NCBI GenBank assembly: GCA_965248805.1
Contig: CBDFKJ010000008.1
Location: 62,001-126,000 of the forward strand
DNA from: CBDFKJ01 sp965248805
GTDB lineage: Bacteria > Pseudomonadota > Alphaproteobacteria > UBA6615
Direction of reading: 5' to 3'
DNA: 64,000 nt
In this document: positions 34,594 to 41,816 of the stretch, in pieces
Layout: each line of letters begins with the position of its first letter
How positions within the stretch are numbered: position 1 is the stretch's first letter
The notes under the pieces: model-generated
Told to the model about the DNA's origin: nothing
Seen by the model: the letters and a program-made list of their open reading frames with translations, nothing else
The model's database searches: none
Position numbers and translations under genes: made by a program

Positions 34594-35722
34594 GTGGATT
34601 GATCGGAATGAAAGAGTCCGAATTGGGATTCCGTATTTTGCTGTGGTATGCGAATCTGGCGCATGCGCAGTGGAATCTCCTTCACCCTATCCGCCGGCGA
34701 CCGTCAGCGATTGCGCGCGGTCGTCGCGGATCCCAAGAGCCCGCAGAAACACGTCTGGCGGGCACATATTGTCCTTCTCAGCGGCGAGGGTCTGGGCACC
34801 TCGGCGATCATGACCGAGACCGGCAAGTCCAAGACCTGCGTGTGGCGCTGGCAAGAGCGGTTCATGCACGAGGGTGTCGGCGGCCTGCTTCGCGACAAGT
34901 CCCGTCCGCCGGTCCCGCTCGATCGTGTCGCCGAGATCGTGCGCCTGACGCAGCAACCGCCGCCGTTTGAGGCGACCCACTGGACGTTGCGCGCGATCGC
35001 CAGGGCGGCCGGTATTGCCGCCTCGACGGTGCAGGCGATCTGGAAGGCTCACGGTCTCAGCCCGCACCGCTGGCGCAACTTCAAGCTGTCGACCGACCCT
35101 GCCTTCGCCGAGAAACTCACCGATATCGTCGGCCTGTATGTCGACCCGCCGGCCCATGCGGTGGTGTTGTCGATCGATGAGAAGTCACAGATCCAGGCGC
35201 TCGACCGCCGGTCTGCCGATGAAGAAGGGACGCGCCGGCACCATGACCCATGACTACAAACGGCACGGCACGACCACGCTGTTTGCGGCGCTCAACGTTC
35301 TGGACGGAACGGTGATCGGCCAGAACATGCAGCGCCACCGCCATCAGGAGTTCATCCGCTTCCTCAACCGCATCGAGCGCACGGTGCCGGCGGACAAGGC
35401 CATCCACGCGATCGTCGACAACTACGCGGCGCACAACAAGGACAAGGTCCGCGCCTGGCTCGCCCGCCATCCGCGCTGGACTTTCCACTTCACACCGACC
35501 TCCTGCTCGTGGCTCAATGCCGTCGAGGGCTTCTTCGCAAAACTCACCCGGCGGCGGCTCAAGCACGGCGTCTTCCATTCCGTCGTCGATCTCCAGGCCG
35601 CAATCAACCGCTTCGTCCGCGAATACAATGCGGCCAACCCACAGCCATTCATATCGAAAGCCGACCCCGACGACATCATCGCAGCCCGAAACCGAGGGTT
35701 CCAAACGTTGGAATCAATCCGC
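34594..35722 (+). mobile_element. IS630-type element, copy 3 (1129 bp, inverted relative to copies 1, 2 and 4)
   Basis: CTAG at 34591-34594 and 35722-35725 bound this copy. The transposase reads on the plus strand. Compared with copy 2 it has the extra 7 bases (CATGACC-type, near 35253) and lacks 12 bases (four codons in SRPPGKAPVP, giving SRPPVP). The left terminus reads TAGTGGATTGATCGG and the right end GAATCAATCCGCTAG, with one change from the other copies (A to G before CTAG). Confidence 0.9.
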
Positions 35723-35725
35723 TAG
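34648..35725 (+). pseudogene. IS630 family transposase (copy 3), frameshifted
   Basis: The first frame runs from ATG 34648 to 35253 (HTH part and D1 in SIDEKSQIQALDR, ending in RRHHDP). The other frame carries GLPMKKGRAGTMTHDYKRHG and then the D2 and E blocks through NAVEGFF to the end at 35725. The two overlap at the shift, as in copy 1. In both copies the shift follows an apparent loss of about 8 bases after LDR relative to the family pattern, so the second half is in the right sequence but the wrong frame. Confidence 0.85.
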
Positions 35726-35728
35726 GCC

Positions 35729-36820
35729 CTAGCGCAGGATCTGGCAGCGTTCCGGCGGGATGTGGACATAGACCCGTTCGCCGGGCGTGAACGACTCGTA
35801 TGGATTGAAGCTCACGCGCAGGGTCTGATCGCCGACTTGTACCTCGCCATCGACGAAGCTGCCCAGGAAGGTGGTGCGCGTGACCGTCCCTTCGAACAGA
35901 TTGACCTTCTTGTCCGGTGAGGCGCGCGAGCACATCACCGCCTCGGGCCGTACGGCGATCGCGGCGGCGGCATCAACGGCGAGACCGTCGGCGGTGCTCA
36001 ACGCCAGCGGGCCGATGACGGTGTCCAGCCTGGTCTCCGGCGCGACCGCGACGACGCGGCCGTCTAGCGTGTTGGCGATGCCGAGGAAGGCGGCGACGCG
36101 GCGGTCGAACGATTTGGTGTAGACCTCGAGGGGCCGCCCGGTTTCGATCAGCGATCCGTCCATGATCACGCCGATCCAGTCGGACATCGCCAACGCCTCG
36201 AGCTGGTCGTGGGTGACGAAGAACGAGGTGATGCCGAGCGCGCTGGTCAGCTGCTTCAGCTCGACGCGCATCTCCTCGCGCAGCTTGGCATCGAGGTTGG
36301 ACAGCGGCTCGTCGAGCAGCAGCAGCCGCGGCTTGCGCACCAACGCCCGCGCCAGCGCCACGCGCTGCTGTTGGCCACCGGAAAGCTGCGTCGCCGGCCG
36401 GCGTTCATAGCCCTCCATCTGAACTTTCTGCAGCGCCTCGGACACGTTCTTGCGGATTTCGCCGCGCGGCGGCCGACGCCCCTTCGAGCCATAGAGCAAT
36501 GGGAAGGCGACGTTGTGGAACACGTCCATGTGCGGCCAGATCGCGTAGGACTGGAACACCATGCCGATCGGGCGCTCGTCCGGTGGCACACGGATGCCGC
36601 GTTCGGCGGAAAACACACACTGGCCGCCAATGATGATCTCGCCCTGCTCGGCATGCTCCAGGCCGGCGACGCAGCGCAGCGCCGTGCTCTTGCCCGAGCC
36701 GCTCGGCCCCAGCAGCGTGAAGAAATCGGCCTCGGCGACCTCCAGCGAAACGCCGGCGAGCGCATTGACCTTGCCCTTGCCGACCGGAAACGTCTTGCGC
36801 AATCCGCGGATGCTCAGCAT
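35729..36820 (-). CDS. ABC transporter ATP-binding protein (PotA/FbpC/UgpC-like)
   Basis: The 363-residue ATPase has Walker A LLGPSGSGKSTALRCVAG near residue 38, Q-loop VFQSYAIWPHM, signature QLSGGQQQRVALARALVRKP near residue 145, Walker B LLLLDEPLSNLDAKLREEMR and the H-loop THDQLEALAMSD. A C-terminal TOBE-like regulatory domain follows (ETGRPLEVYTKSFDRRVAAF and IAVRPEAVM). It is the energy subunit expected for the double-domain permease at 31173-32930. It lies between inverted IS630 copies 3 and 4 on the opposite strand from that permease, so an IS-mediated inversion is likely. Its stop is a CTAG 4 bases from copy 3. Confidence 0.9.
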   Translation of the reverse strand: MLSIRGLRKTFPVGKGKVNALAGVSLEVAEADFFTLLGPSGSGKSTALRCVAGLEHAEQGEIIIGGQCVFSAERGIRVPPDERPIGMVFQSYAIWPHMDVFHNVAFPLLYGSKGRRPPRGEIRKNVSEALQKVQMEGYERRPATQLSGGQQQRVALARALVRKPRLLLLDEPLSNLDAKLREEMRVELKQLTSALGITSFFVTHDQLEALAMSDWIGVIMDGSLIETGRPLEVYTKSFDRRVAAFLGIANTLDGRVVAVAPETRLDTVIGPLALSTADGLAVDAAAAIAVRPEAVMCSRASPDKKVNLFEGTVTRTTFLGSFVDGEVQVGDQTLRVSFNPYESFTPGERVYVHIPPERCQILR

Positions 36821-36847
36821 GCGTCGCTCCCGCTCATTCTGAAATTC

Positions 36848-37798
36848 TCAAGCACCGACACTTGCCCATCGCGATTGTACGATCCGTTGTCCCAACCGGA
36901 CAGCGGCGAGGAATTGGTGACACTCACTTTTCCTGTTATGGAATTCCCAGTGGATTGATTCCAACGTTTGGAACCCTCGGTTTCGGGCTGCGATGATGTC
37001 GTCGGGGTCGGCTTTCCATATGAATGGCTGTGGGTTGGCCGCATTGTATTCGCGGACGAAGCGGTTGATTGCGGCCTGGAGATCGACGACGGAATGGAAG
37101 ACGCCGTGCTTGAGCCGCCGCCGGGTGAGTTTTGCGAAGAAGCCCTCGACGGCATTGAGCCACGAGCAGGAGGTCGGTGTGAAGTGGAAAGTCCAGCGCG
37201 GATGGCGGGCGAGCCAGGCGCGGACCTTGTCCTTGTTGTGCGCCGCGTAGTTGTCGACGATCGCGTGGATGGCCTTGTCCGCCGGCACCGTGCGCTCGAT
37301 GCGGTTGAGGAAGCGGATGAACTCCTGATGGCGGTGGCGCTGCATGTTCTGGCCGATCACCGTTCCGTCCAGAACGTTGAGCGCCGCAAACAGCGTGGTC
37401 GTGCCGTGCCGTTTGTAGTCATGGTGCCGGCGCGTCCCTTCTTCATCGGCAGACCGGCGGTCGAGCGCCTGGATCTGTGACTTCTCATCGATCGACAACA
37501 CCACCGCATGGGCCGGCGGGTCGACATACAGGCCGACGATATCGGTGAGTTTCTCGGCGAAGGCAGGGTCGGTCGACAGCTTGAAGTTGCGCCAGCGGTG
37601 CGGGCTGAGACCGTGAGCCTTCCAGATCGCCTGCACCGTCGAGGCGGCAATACCGGCCGCCCTGGCCATCGCGCGCAACGTCCAGTGGGTCGCCTCAAAC
37701 GGCGGCGGTTGCTGCGTCAGGCGCACGATCTCGGCGACACGATCGAGCGGGACCGGCGCCTTGCCGGGCGCATACCACAGCAAAATACGGAATCCCAA
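36848..37798 (-). pseudogene. IS630 family transposase (copy 4), N-terminally deleted and read-through
   Basis: The frame opens near the element's right end as MGFRILLWYAPGKAPVPLDR, where the deletion has joined the outer end to the middle of the transposase. It then contains the D1, D2 and E blocks as in copy 2. It ends beyond the element as LESIHWEFHNRKSECHQ because the left flank is CCA, not CTA. The DNA-binding N-terminal part is absent, so it cannot be functional. Confidence 0.85.
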
Positions 37799-37827
37799 TT
37801 CGGACTCTTTCGTTCCGATCCCTCCAC
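36950..37827 (-). mobile_element. IS630-type element, copy 4 (878 bp, internally deleted)
   Basis: The element matches copy 2 from its left end (TGGATTGATTCCAACG) to GGCGCCTTGCCGGGCG and then jumps to CATACCACAGCAAAATACGG, losing about 256 bases of the transposase N-terminal part. The right end is CTCCACTAG at 37823-37830, a CTAG; the left flank reads CCCAG, so TA is missing there. Without the target-derived stop codon the transposase frame runs on into host DNA to 36848. The right end interrupts a coding fragment at 37830. Confidence 0.88.
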
Positions 37828-37829
37828 TA

Positions 37830-37980
37830 GGTCGTCAATCGCCGCCTTTCGTTGTAGTTCAAACCCCTCTCCAAACCTGAGTTGTGTGAGTCCGATATTA
37901 GGCTGATTCTGTTCGAGCCACACGCTTAAACTTTCGAGGTTGGATTCATCCGAAGACCGCCAAACTCGAACCCTGCTCAC
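37830..37980 (-). pseudogene. Coding fragment cut by IS630 copy 4
   Basis: From GTG 37980 the frame reads VSRVRVWRSSDESNLESLSV, LEQNQPNIGLTQLRFGEGF and ELQRKAAIDDL, where it meets the CTAG of IS630 copy 4. It overlaps the upstream frame by 35 bases and looks like the continuation of the same protein after a frame change. Composition is clearly lower in GC than the surrounding genes. No domain was recognised. Confidence 0.45.
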
Positions 37981-38212
37981 AGAATCGGAATCCGTATGTT
38001 GTCCGATCTACGTAGTCTTCGGTGAGGAAGTTGACCTCATCTCGTATGATCTGCAAGTTGTCCAATACTGGTTGAACCTTCACCAACAGCTCTGAAGATT
38101 CCTTAATACGATCCGACAACGCATTTGCACGATCCGCGATTTCCTTTACTTGGCTCTCTATCTCAGGACCGTCTTCGATTGCAGCGCGTATTCTAGCGGT
38201 CAATTCGATCAC
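37946..38212 (-). CDS. Coiled-coil hypothetical protein (possibly part of a broken longer gene)
   Basis: The frame starts with a GTG at 38212 that overlaps the upstream stop (GTGA). It reads VIELTARIRAAIEDGPEIES, QVKEIADRANALSDRIKESS and ELLVKVQPVLDNLQIIRDEV, strongly helical with heptad-like spacing, and ends FRFCEQGSSLAVFG. It may be a separate gene or the middle of one protein starting at 38586. No function is proposed. Confidence 0.5.
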   Translation of the reverse strand: MIELTARIRAAIEDGPEIESQVKEIADRANALSDRIKESSELLVKVQPVLDNLQIIRDEVNFLTEDYVDRTTYGFRFCEQGSSLAVFG

Positions 38213-38586
38213 TTTCCCTTCAGATTCGCTTGTTTGTCTCGCAGTCTTGCCTCCGCCTCTCCGCCCAGAGCTTCCACTTCGGTAATGGTACTAACACCCA
38301 GGAACCCGAGGACGAACCCAATCGCCGTGACGGGAATTCCAATGACGTAGCCAAAGCGAGTGATCCATTTCCAGGCACGCTCGATGACTCGCTCGCTGGC
38401 CTTGAGTTCGACCTCCTCCCGGACTGCAAATGATTGTCGCTTTGCCTCGACCGCTTGCTCGATTTGACGATCAAGTTGTTCACGGTCCTTGGCGATGGCA
38501 CCGGCGGTGTCGGTCAATTCTGTTCCGCAGGCGCCGCAATAGTGGTTGTCTTCGGGATTGGATTTTCCGCAGATTCGACATTCCAT
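38209..38586 (-). CDS. Zinc-ribbon membrane protein
   Basis: The 125-residue protein starts MECRICGKSNPEDNHYCGAC with two CxxC pairs, a zinc ribbon. A helical region follows (DREQLDRQIEQAVEAKRQSF and EVELKASERVIERAWKW), then one membrane segment, FGYVIGIPVTAIGFVLGFL near residue 85, and a short coiled tail EALGGEAEARLRDKQANLKGK. ATG at 38586 is preferred over 38598. Base composition is low in GC, and the downstream frames suggest the protein was once longer. Confidence 0.6.
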   Translation of the reverse strand: MECRICGKSNPEDNHYCGACGTELTDTAGAIAKDREQLDRQIEQAVEAKRQSFAVREEVELKASERVIERAWKWITRFGYVIGIPVTAIGFVLGFLGVSTITEVEALGGEAEARLRDKQANLKGK

Positions 38587-38703
38587 GTCAGTCTCCACTC
38601 AGCACTTTGCTCCTGGCGTCAACAATCTCAGGATGGGCACTTGAGGCCGCGCCTGCCGAGATAACGAGGTTTGCGCGATCAACTATGGCTCAACCCGGAT
38701 GGC

Positions 38704-39090
38704 CTAACGCTCGTCCGGGATGACCGCGACCGCTTCCATCTCGACCAGCATGTCGGGATTCTTCAGACCGACGTAGGCCGAGGAGCGGGCGGGCAGTGGC
38801 TTGGGGATCAGTTTCTCGTACTCTTCGTTGAAGGCCGGCGCGTCCTCCGGGTCGCGCAGATACACCGTGCACTTGACCAGATCGTCTAGCGACGCACCCG
38901 CGGCGTCCAGGATGGCGGCGATGTTGGCGATGCAACGCCGCGCCTGATCGCGGATGTCGCCCATCTTGCCGGTGTCGCGATTGCGCCCCGCTTGCCCCGC
39001 CGTGAACACCATGTTGCCGATGCGGATGGCCTGATTGAACGGGCCGGTTGGTGTCGGCGCGTTGTCGGTGCGGATCGCCTGTTTTCTCAT
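38704..39090 (-). CDS. RidA family enamine/imine deaminase
   Basis: RidA-family proteins hydrolyse reactive enamines or imines formed during amino acid and amine breakdown. The 128-residue protein shows PTGPFNQAIRIGNMVFTAGQ, then DQARRCIANIAAILDAAGAS, DLVKCTVYLRDPEDAPAFNE and RSSAYVGLKNPDMLVEMEAV. The arginine of the substrate pocket is in PARSSAYV, as in the family. It is the last gene of the reverse catabolic operon that starts at the gamma-glutamyltransferase homologue. Confidence 0.9.
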   Translation of the reverse strand: MRKQAIRTDNAPTPTGPFNQAIRIGNMVFTAGQAGRNRDTGKMGDIRDQARRCIANIAAILDAAGASLDDLVKCTVYLRDPEDAPAFNEEYEKLIPKPLPARSSAYVGLKNPDMLVEMEAVAVIPDER

Positions 39091-39107
39091 GCCTCGGTCG
39101 ATCACTG

Positions 39108-39521
39108 TCAGCGCTTGTCGGCGCTGAACGCTTCGACCGTGGCCCGCGCCACGCGGTCATCGAGGTCGGGCGCGCCGCCGCCGACGCCGACCGCACCGAT
39201 GCACTGGCCGTCTTCGAAGATCGGATAGGCGCCCTTGTTGAGCACCACGCCGCCCGGGATGGCGTCGACCAGACTCTGCGGGAACAGCGGCCGGTCGGCC
39301 CATTGATCGAGCAGTTGCGCGGCCGGCTTGCGAAACGCCGCCGCCAGCCGCGCCTTGCCCATCGCCATGTACGGGCCATGCCAGGCTTCGGCCTTGCCGC
39401 GCGCGACGAGCACCGGATGGCCCGCCGCGTCGAGCACCGCCACGCTCACCTCCGCGCCGTTCTCGGCGCCGATTTCCTTGGCCTTGTGCAAATAGGCCAG
39501 CGCCTTTTCGAATGTCATCAT
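39108..39521 (-). CDS. GlcG/HbpS family protein
   Basis: The 137-residue protein has the small GlcG-like domain: AEVSVAVLDAAGHPVLVARG, then MGKARLAAAFRKPAAQLLDQ, and PGGVVLNKGAYPIFEDGQCI followed by GAVGVGGGAPDLDDRVARA. Related proteins include the haem-binding HbpS and the GlcG found in glycolate and other catabolic operons; their biochemical role is not settled. It lies between the amidohydrolase and RidA genes. Confidence 0.85.
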   Translation of the reverse strand: MMTFEKALAYLHKAKEIGAENGAEVSVAVLDAAGHPVLVARGKAEAWHGPYMAMGKARLAAAFRKPAAQLLDQWADRPLFPQSLVDAIPGGVVLNKGAYPIFEDGQCIGAVGVGGGAPDLDDRVARATVEAFSADKR

Positions 39522-39535
39522 GATGGCGCGATCGA

Positions 39536-40720
39536 TCAGTTCATGCGCAGGTATTTTTCGGCGTTGCCGGCCAGCAGCTTCGCCAGCGGCTCGTGCCCGA
39601 GCTCGTTATGCCACGCCAGGATATTGTCCACCGAATGCGGCCAATCGCATTCCGGGTGCGGAAAGTCGCTTGCGTACATCAGGCAGCCATCGCCCAGGAT
39701 GTCGTTCACCGCCTTGGTCATCTTCGGACCTTCATGGGTTTCAATGGCGCAGAACACGCGGCCCATGCGGGCATAGTCACTGGGCTTTTGCTGCAGCGGC
39801 TTGACCGCACCCTTGACGTAAGTGACCTGGCTGTCCAGGCGCAGCAGCCAGTACGGCAGCCAGCCGTGGCCGGTCTCGGAAAAACCGATCCGGATATTGG
39901 GATAGCGATCGAGGATGCCGCCCGCGATTACATAGGCGAGCAGGCGCTGCGCCCCCCAGGGGTGCGCCGCCGTGCGCGCCACCGCCGCATTGCCCCAGAT
40001 GTCGCGATAGCCGGGGAAGTAGGGCGGCTCATAGAAGAAGCTGTGATGCATGATCGGCAGATTGAGGTCGTTCATCGCCGCCCAGATCGGCTCAAGGTCG
40101 GGGTCATCGGCAGGCTTGCCTTCGGGCAGCACCGGCCACACGCACGACACCCAGTCCTCCTTGCCGCGCCGCTTGAGCTCCGCCACCGCCCACTCGACGT
40201 CCGCTGCCGGCGCCAGGATCAGGCCCTTCAAGCGGTCGGTGTCGGCGCTGCAGAAATCCGCCATGTAATCGTGATAGGCGGCGTACAGGCCGGTCGCCAA
40301 GGCCGGGTCGATGGCGCTCGCCGCTGACGCCCAGGTGCCGGGGATTAGAACGTTCACATCGACTCCTTCGACGTCCATATCCTTCAACCGTCCGTCTGAA
40401 TTGTCATGCTGGACACGCTCGGACGGTGTTTCCTTGGCTATGTTCGCGACGCGGCCTTCCAGCGCGCCGGCGCCGCCCTTTTCGATTTTCTCTTCCTGCA
40501 GCTTTTCGCCCGCCACCCGGTTGTAGGGAATCGGACGCACCTTGAGGGTGTGCCATGGCTCGGTCGGATGGCCGCGCCCGGGCGGCGAGTTCATCGTGCG
40601 CTTGTACGGCTCCAACGTGCTCCAGCGGTCGCGCATGTCGGCGCTGGCATAGCGATGCAACACCTCCAGCGACGGCGTAACATGGCTATCGGTGTCGATG
40701 ACGCGAAAGCCGTTTCTCAT
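39536..40720 (-). CDS. Amidohydrolase-2 family protein (ACMSD-like)
   Basis: The 394-residue protein belongs to the metal-dependent amidohydrolase-2 group that includes aminocarboxymuconate-semialdehyde decarboxylase. The N-terminal VIDTDSHV stands where the H-x-H metal motif is found (here D-S-H), then NLPIMHHSFFYEPPYFPGYR near residue 232, IRIGFSETGHGWLPYWLLRL, and the C-terminal YASDFPHPECDWPHS with the metal-binding aspartate. Family members decarboxylate or hydrolyse ring-cleavage products. Its neighbours suggest a catabolic role. Confidence 0.85.
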   Translation of the reverse strand: MRNGFRVIDTDSHVTPSLEVLHRYASADMRDRWSTLEPYKRTMNSPPGRGHPTEPWHTLKVRPIPYNRVAGEKLQEEKIEKGGAGALEGRVANIAKETPSERVQHDNSDGRLKDMDVEGVDVNVLIPGTWASAASAIDPALATGLYAAYHDYMADFCSADTDRLKGLILAPAADVEWAVAELKRRGKEDWVSCVWPVLPEGKPADDPDLEPIWAAMNDLNLPIMHHSFFYEPPYFPGYRDIWGNAAVARTAAHPWGAQRLLAYVIAGGILDRYPNIRIGFSETGHGWLPYWLLRLDSQVTYVKGAVKPLQQKPSDYARMGRVFCAIETHEGPKMTKAVNDILGDGCLMYASDFPHPECDWPHSVDNILAWHNELGHEPLAKLLAGNAEKYLRMN

Positions 40721-40743
40721 TTGCGTCTCCTATGTGGAAGTCC

Positions 40744-41802
40744 TCAGTCGTACTCTCGCGGCGGCTTGTCGATGCCCTTGGCGCGTCGCTCCTCGACCAG
40801 TCGGCGGAACAGCGCGCGCGTTTCTTCGATGCTTTCGATCGGCGTGTCGGCGAAACCGTTGTTCGGCCAGCCCACGAAGCTCTCGTATTCCTTGGCGTAC
40901 ATCTGGGCTCGGATCGTCACCGGATGGAACGGCTTGGCGCGCACGCGGCGCAGCGCATTGAGATCGATCGGTCCCTTGATGGTCGCCTCGCCGGGGCCGT
41001 TGACCTTGTTGAGGATCGAGCCGTCGAAGTTGTGGATCGCGGAATCCCCATGTGTGCCGTGCAGACCGCGCGTCGCGCCCTCATACATGCCGATGTTGGC
41101 CATCGCCAGATAGCACTTGTTCTCATAGGCGCGCGTCGTCCGCATGGCTTCCCAATTGCGCACGTCCCCGTGGCTCAAGTTGTTCGGCTCCGACGTCAGA
41201 TGCAGCAGCACCTCGGCACCGTTCATCATCGTGCAGCGGGCGTTCTCCGGAAAGCCCAACTCGCCGCAGGTCAACAGGCCGATGCCGCCGATCTCGGTTT
41301 GCGCCACCGGAAACAACGCCGCGCGGCCGAACTTGGCGACGAATTTGTCGTAAATGTCGGACGGCGTCGTGTACGGAAACACCCAGGCATTGTTGTTGTT
41401 CTTCCAGTGCTTGATCAGGATCTCGCCATCCGGGCCGATCAGAAACGAGCAATTGAAGAACCGGCCCGGAAAGTCCGCATGCACCTCCATCATGTTGGCG
41501 GCGATGTGGATGCGTCGCTGCTTGGCCTTGTCCCCCAGCAGATCGGTATAGGGCCCCGGTATCGTGGTCGAGATCCGGCACCAGTCCCCCAACTCCATGC
41601 GCTGCCAGCGTGCGTTTATGGCGTACTCGGGCAGAACCACCAGGCGCACTTCGGAGTTGCCGAAGGCGGTGACGTAGTCGATCAACTCGCCGATGCGCGC
41701 AATGTTGGCGCGGACGTCGCGGTCGCGTTCGTCGTCGTCGAGCGACACGGCGCGGGCGCGCGTCTGCAGGCTCGCCACTTCGTAATTCAGCACGTCGCCC
41801 AT
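40744..41802 (-). CDS. Carbon-nitrogen hydrolase (nitrilase superfamily)
   Basis: The 352-residue protein has the Glu-Lys-Cys triad of the nitrilase superfamily: glutamate in LVVLPEYAINARWQ near residue 59, lysine in ILIKHWKNNN near residue 131, and cysteine in GIGLLTCGELGFPENARCTM near residue 180. Members hydrolyse amides, carbamoyl compounds or nitriles. It fits with the amidohydrolase, RidA and oxygenase genes as a step releasing ammonia from a nitrogenous substrate, but the exact substrate is unknown. Confidence 0.88.
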   Translation of the reverse strand: MGDVLNYEVASLQTRARAVSLDDDERDRDVRANIARIGELIDYVTAFGNSEVRLVVLPEYAINARWQRMELGDWCRISTTIPGPYTDLLGDKAKQRRIHIAANMMEVHADFPGRFFNCSFLIGPDGEILIKHWKNNNNAWVFPYTTPSDIYDKFVAKFGRAALFPVAQTEIGGIGLLTCGELGFPENARCTMMNGAEVLLHLTSEPNNLSHGDVRNWEAMRTTRAYENKCYLAMANIGMYEGATRGLHGTHGDSAIHNFDGSILNKVNGPGEATIKGPIDLNALRRVRAKPFHPVTIRAQMYAKEYESFVGWPNNGFADTPIESIEETRALFRRLVEERRAKGIDKPPREYD

Positions 41803-41816
41803 CGCTCAGCCGGCGC

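Noticed and set aside
33008..35722. IS630 copies 2 and 3 as a composite transposon carrying the DksA-like gene
   Set aside because: IS630 elements move singly by TA insertion, each copy has its own CTAG ends, and there is no sign of a shared outer target duplication.
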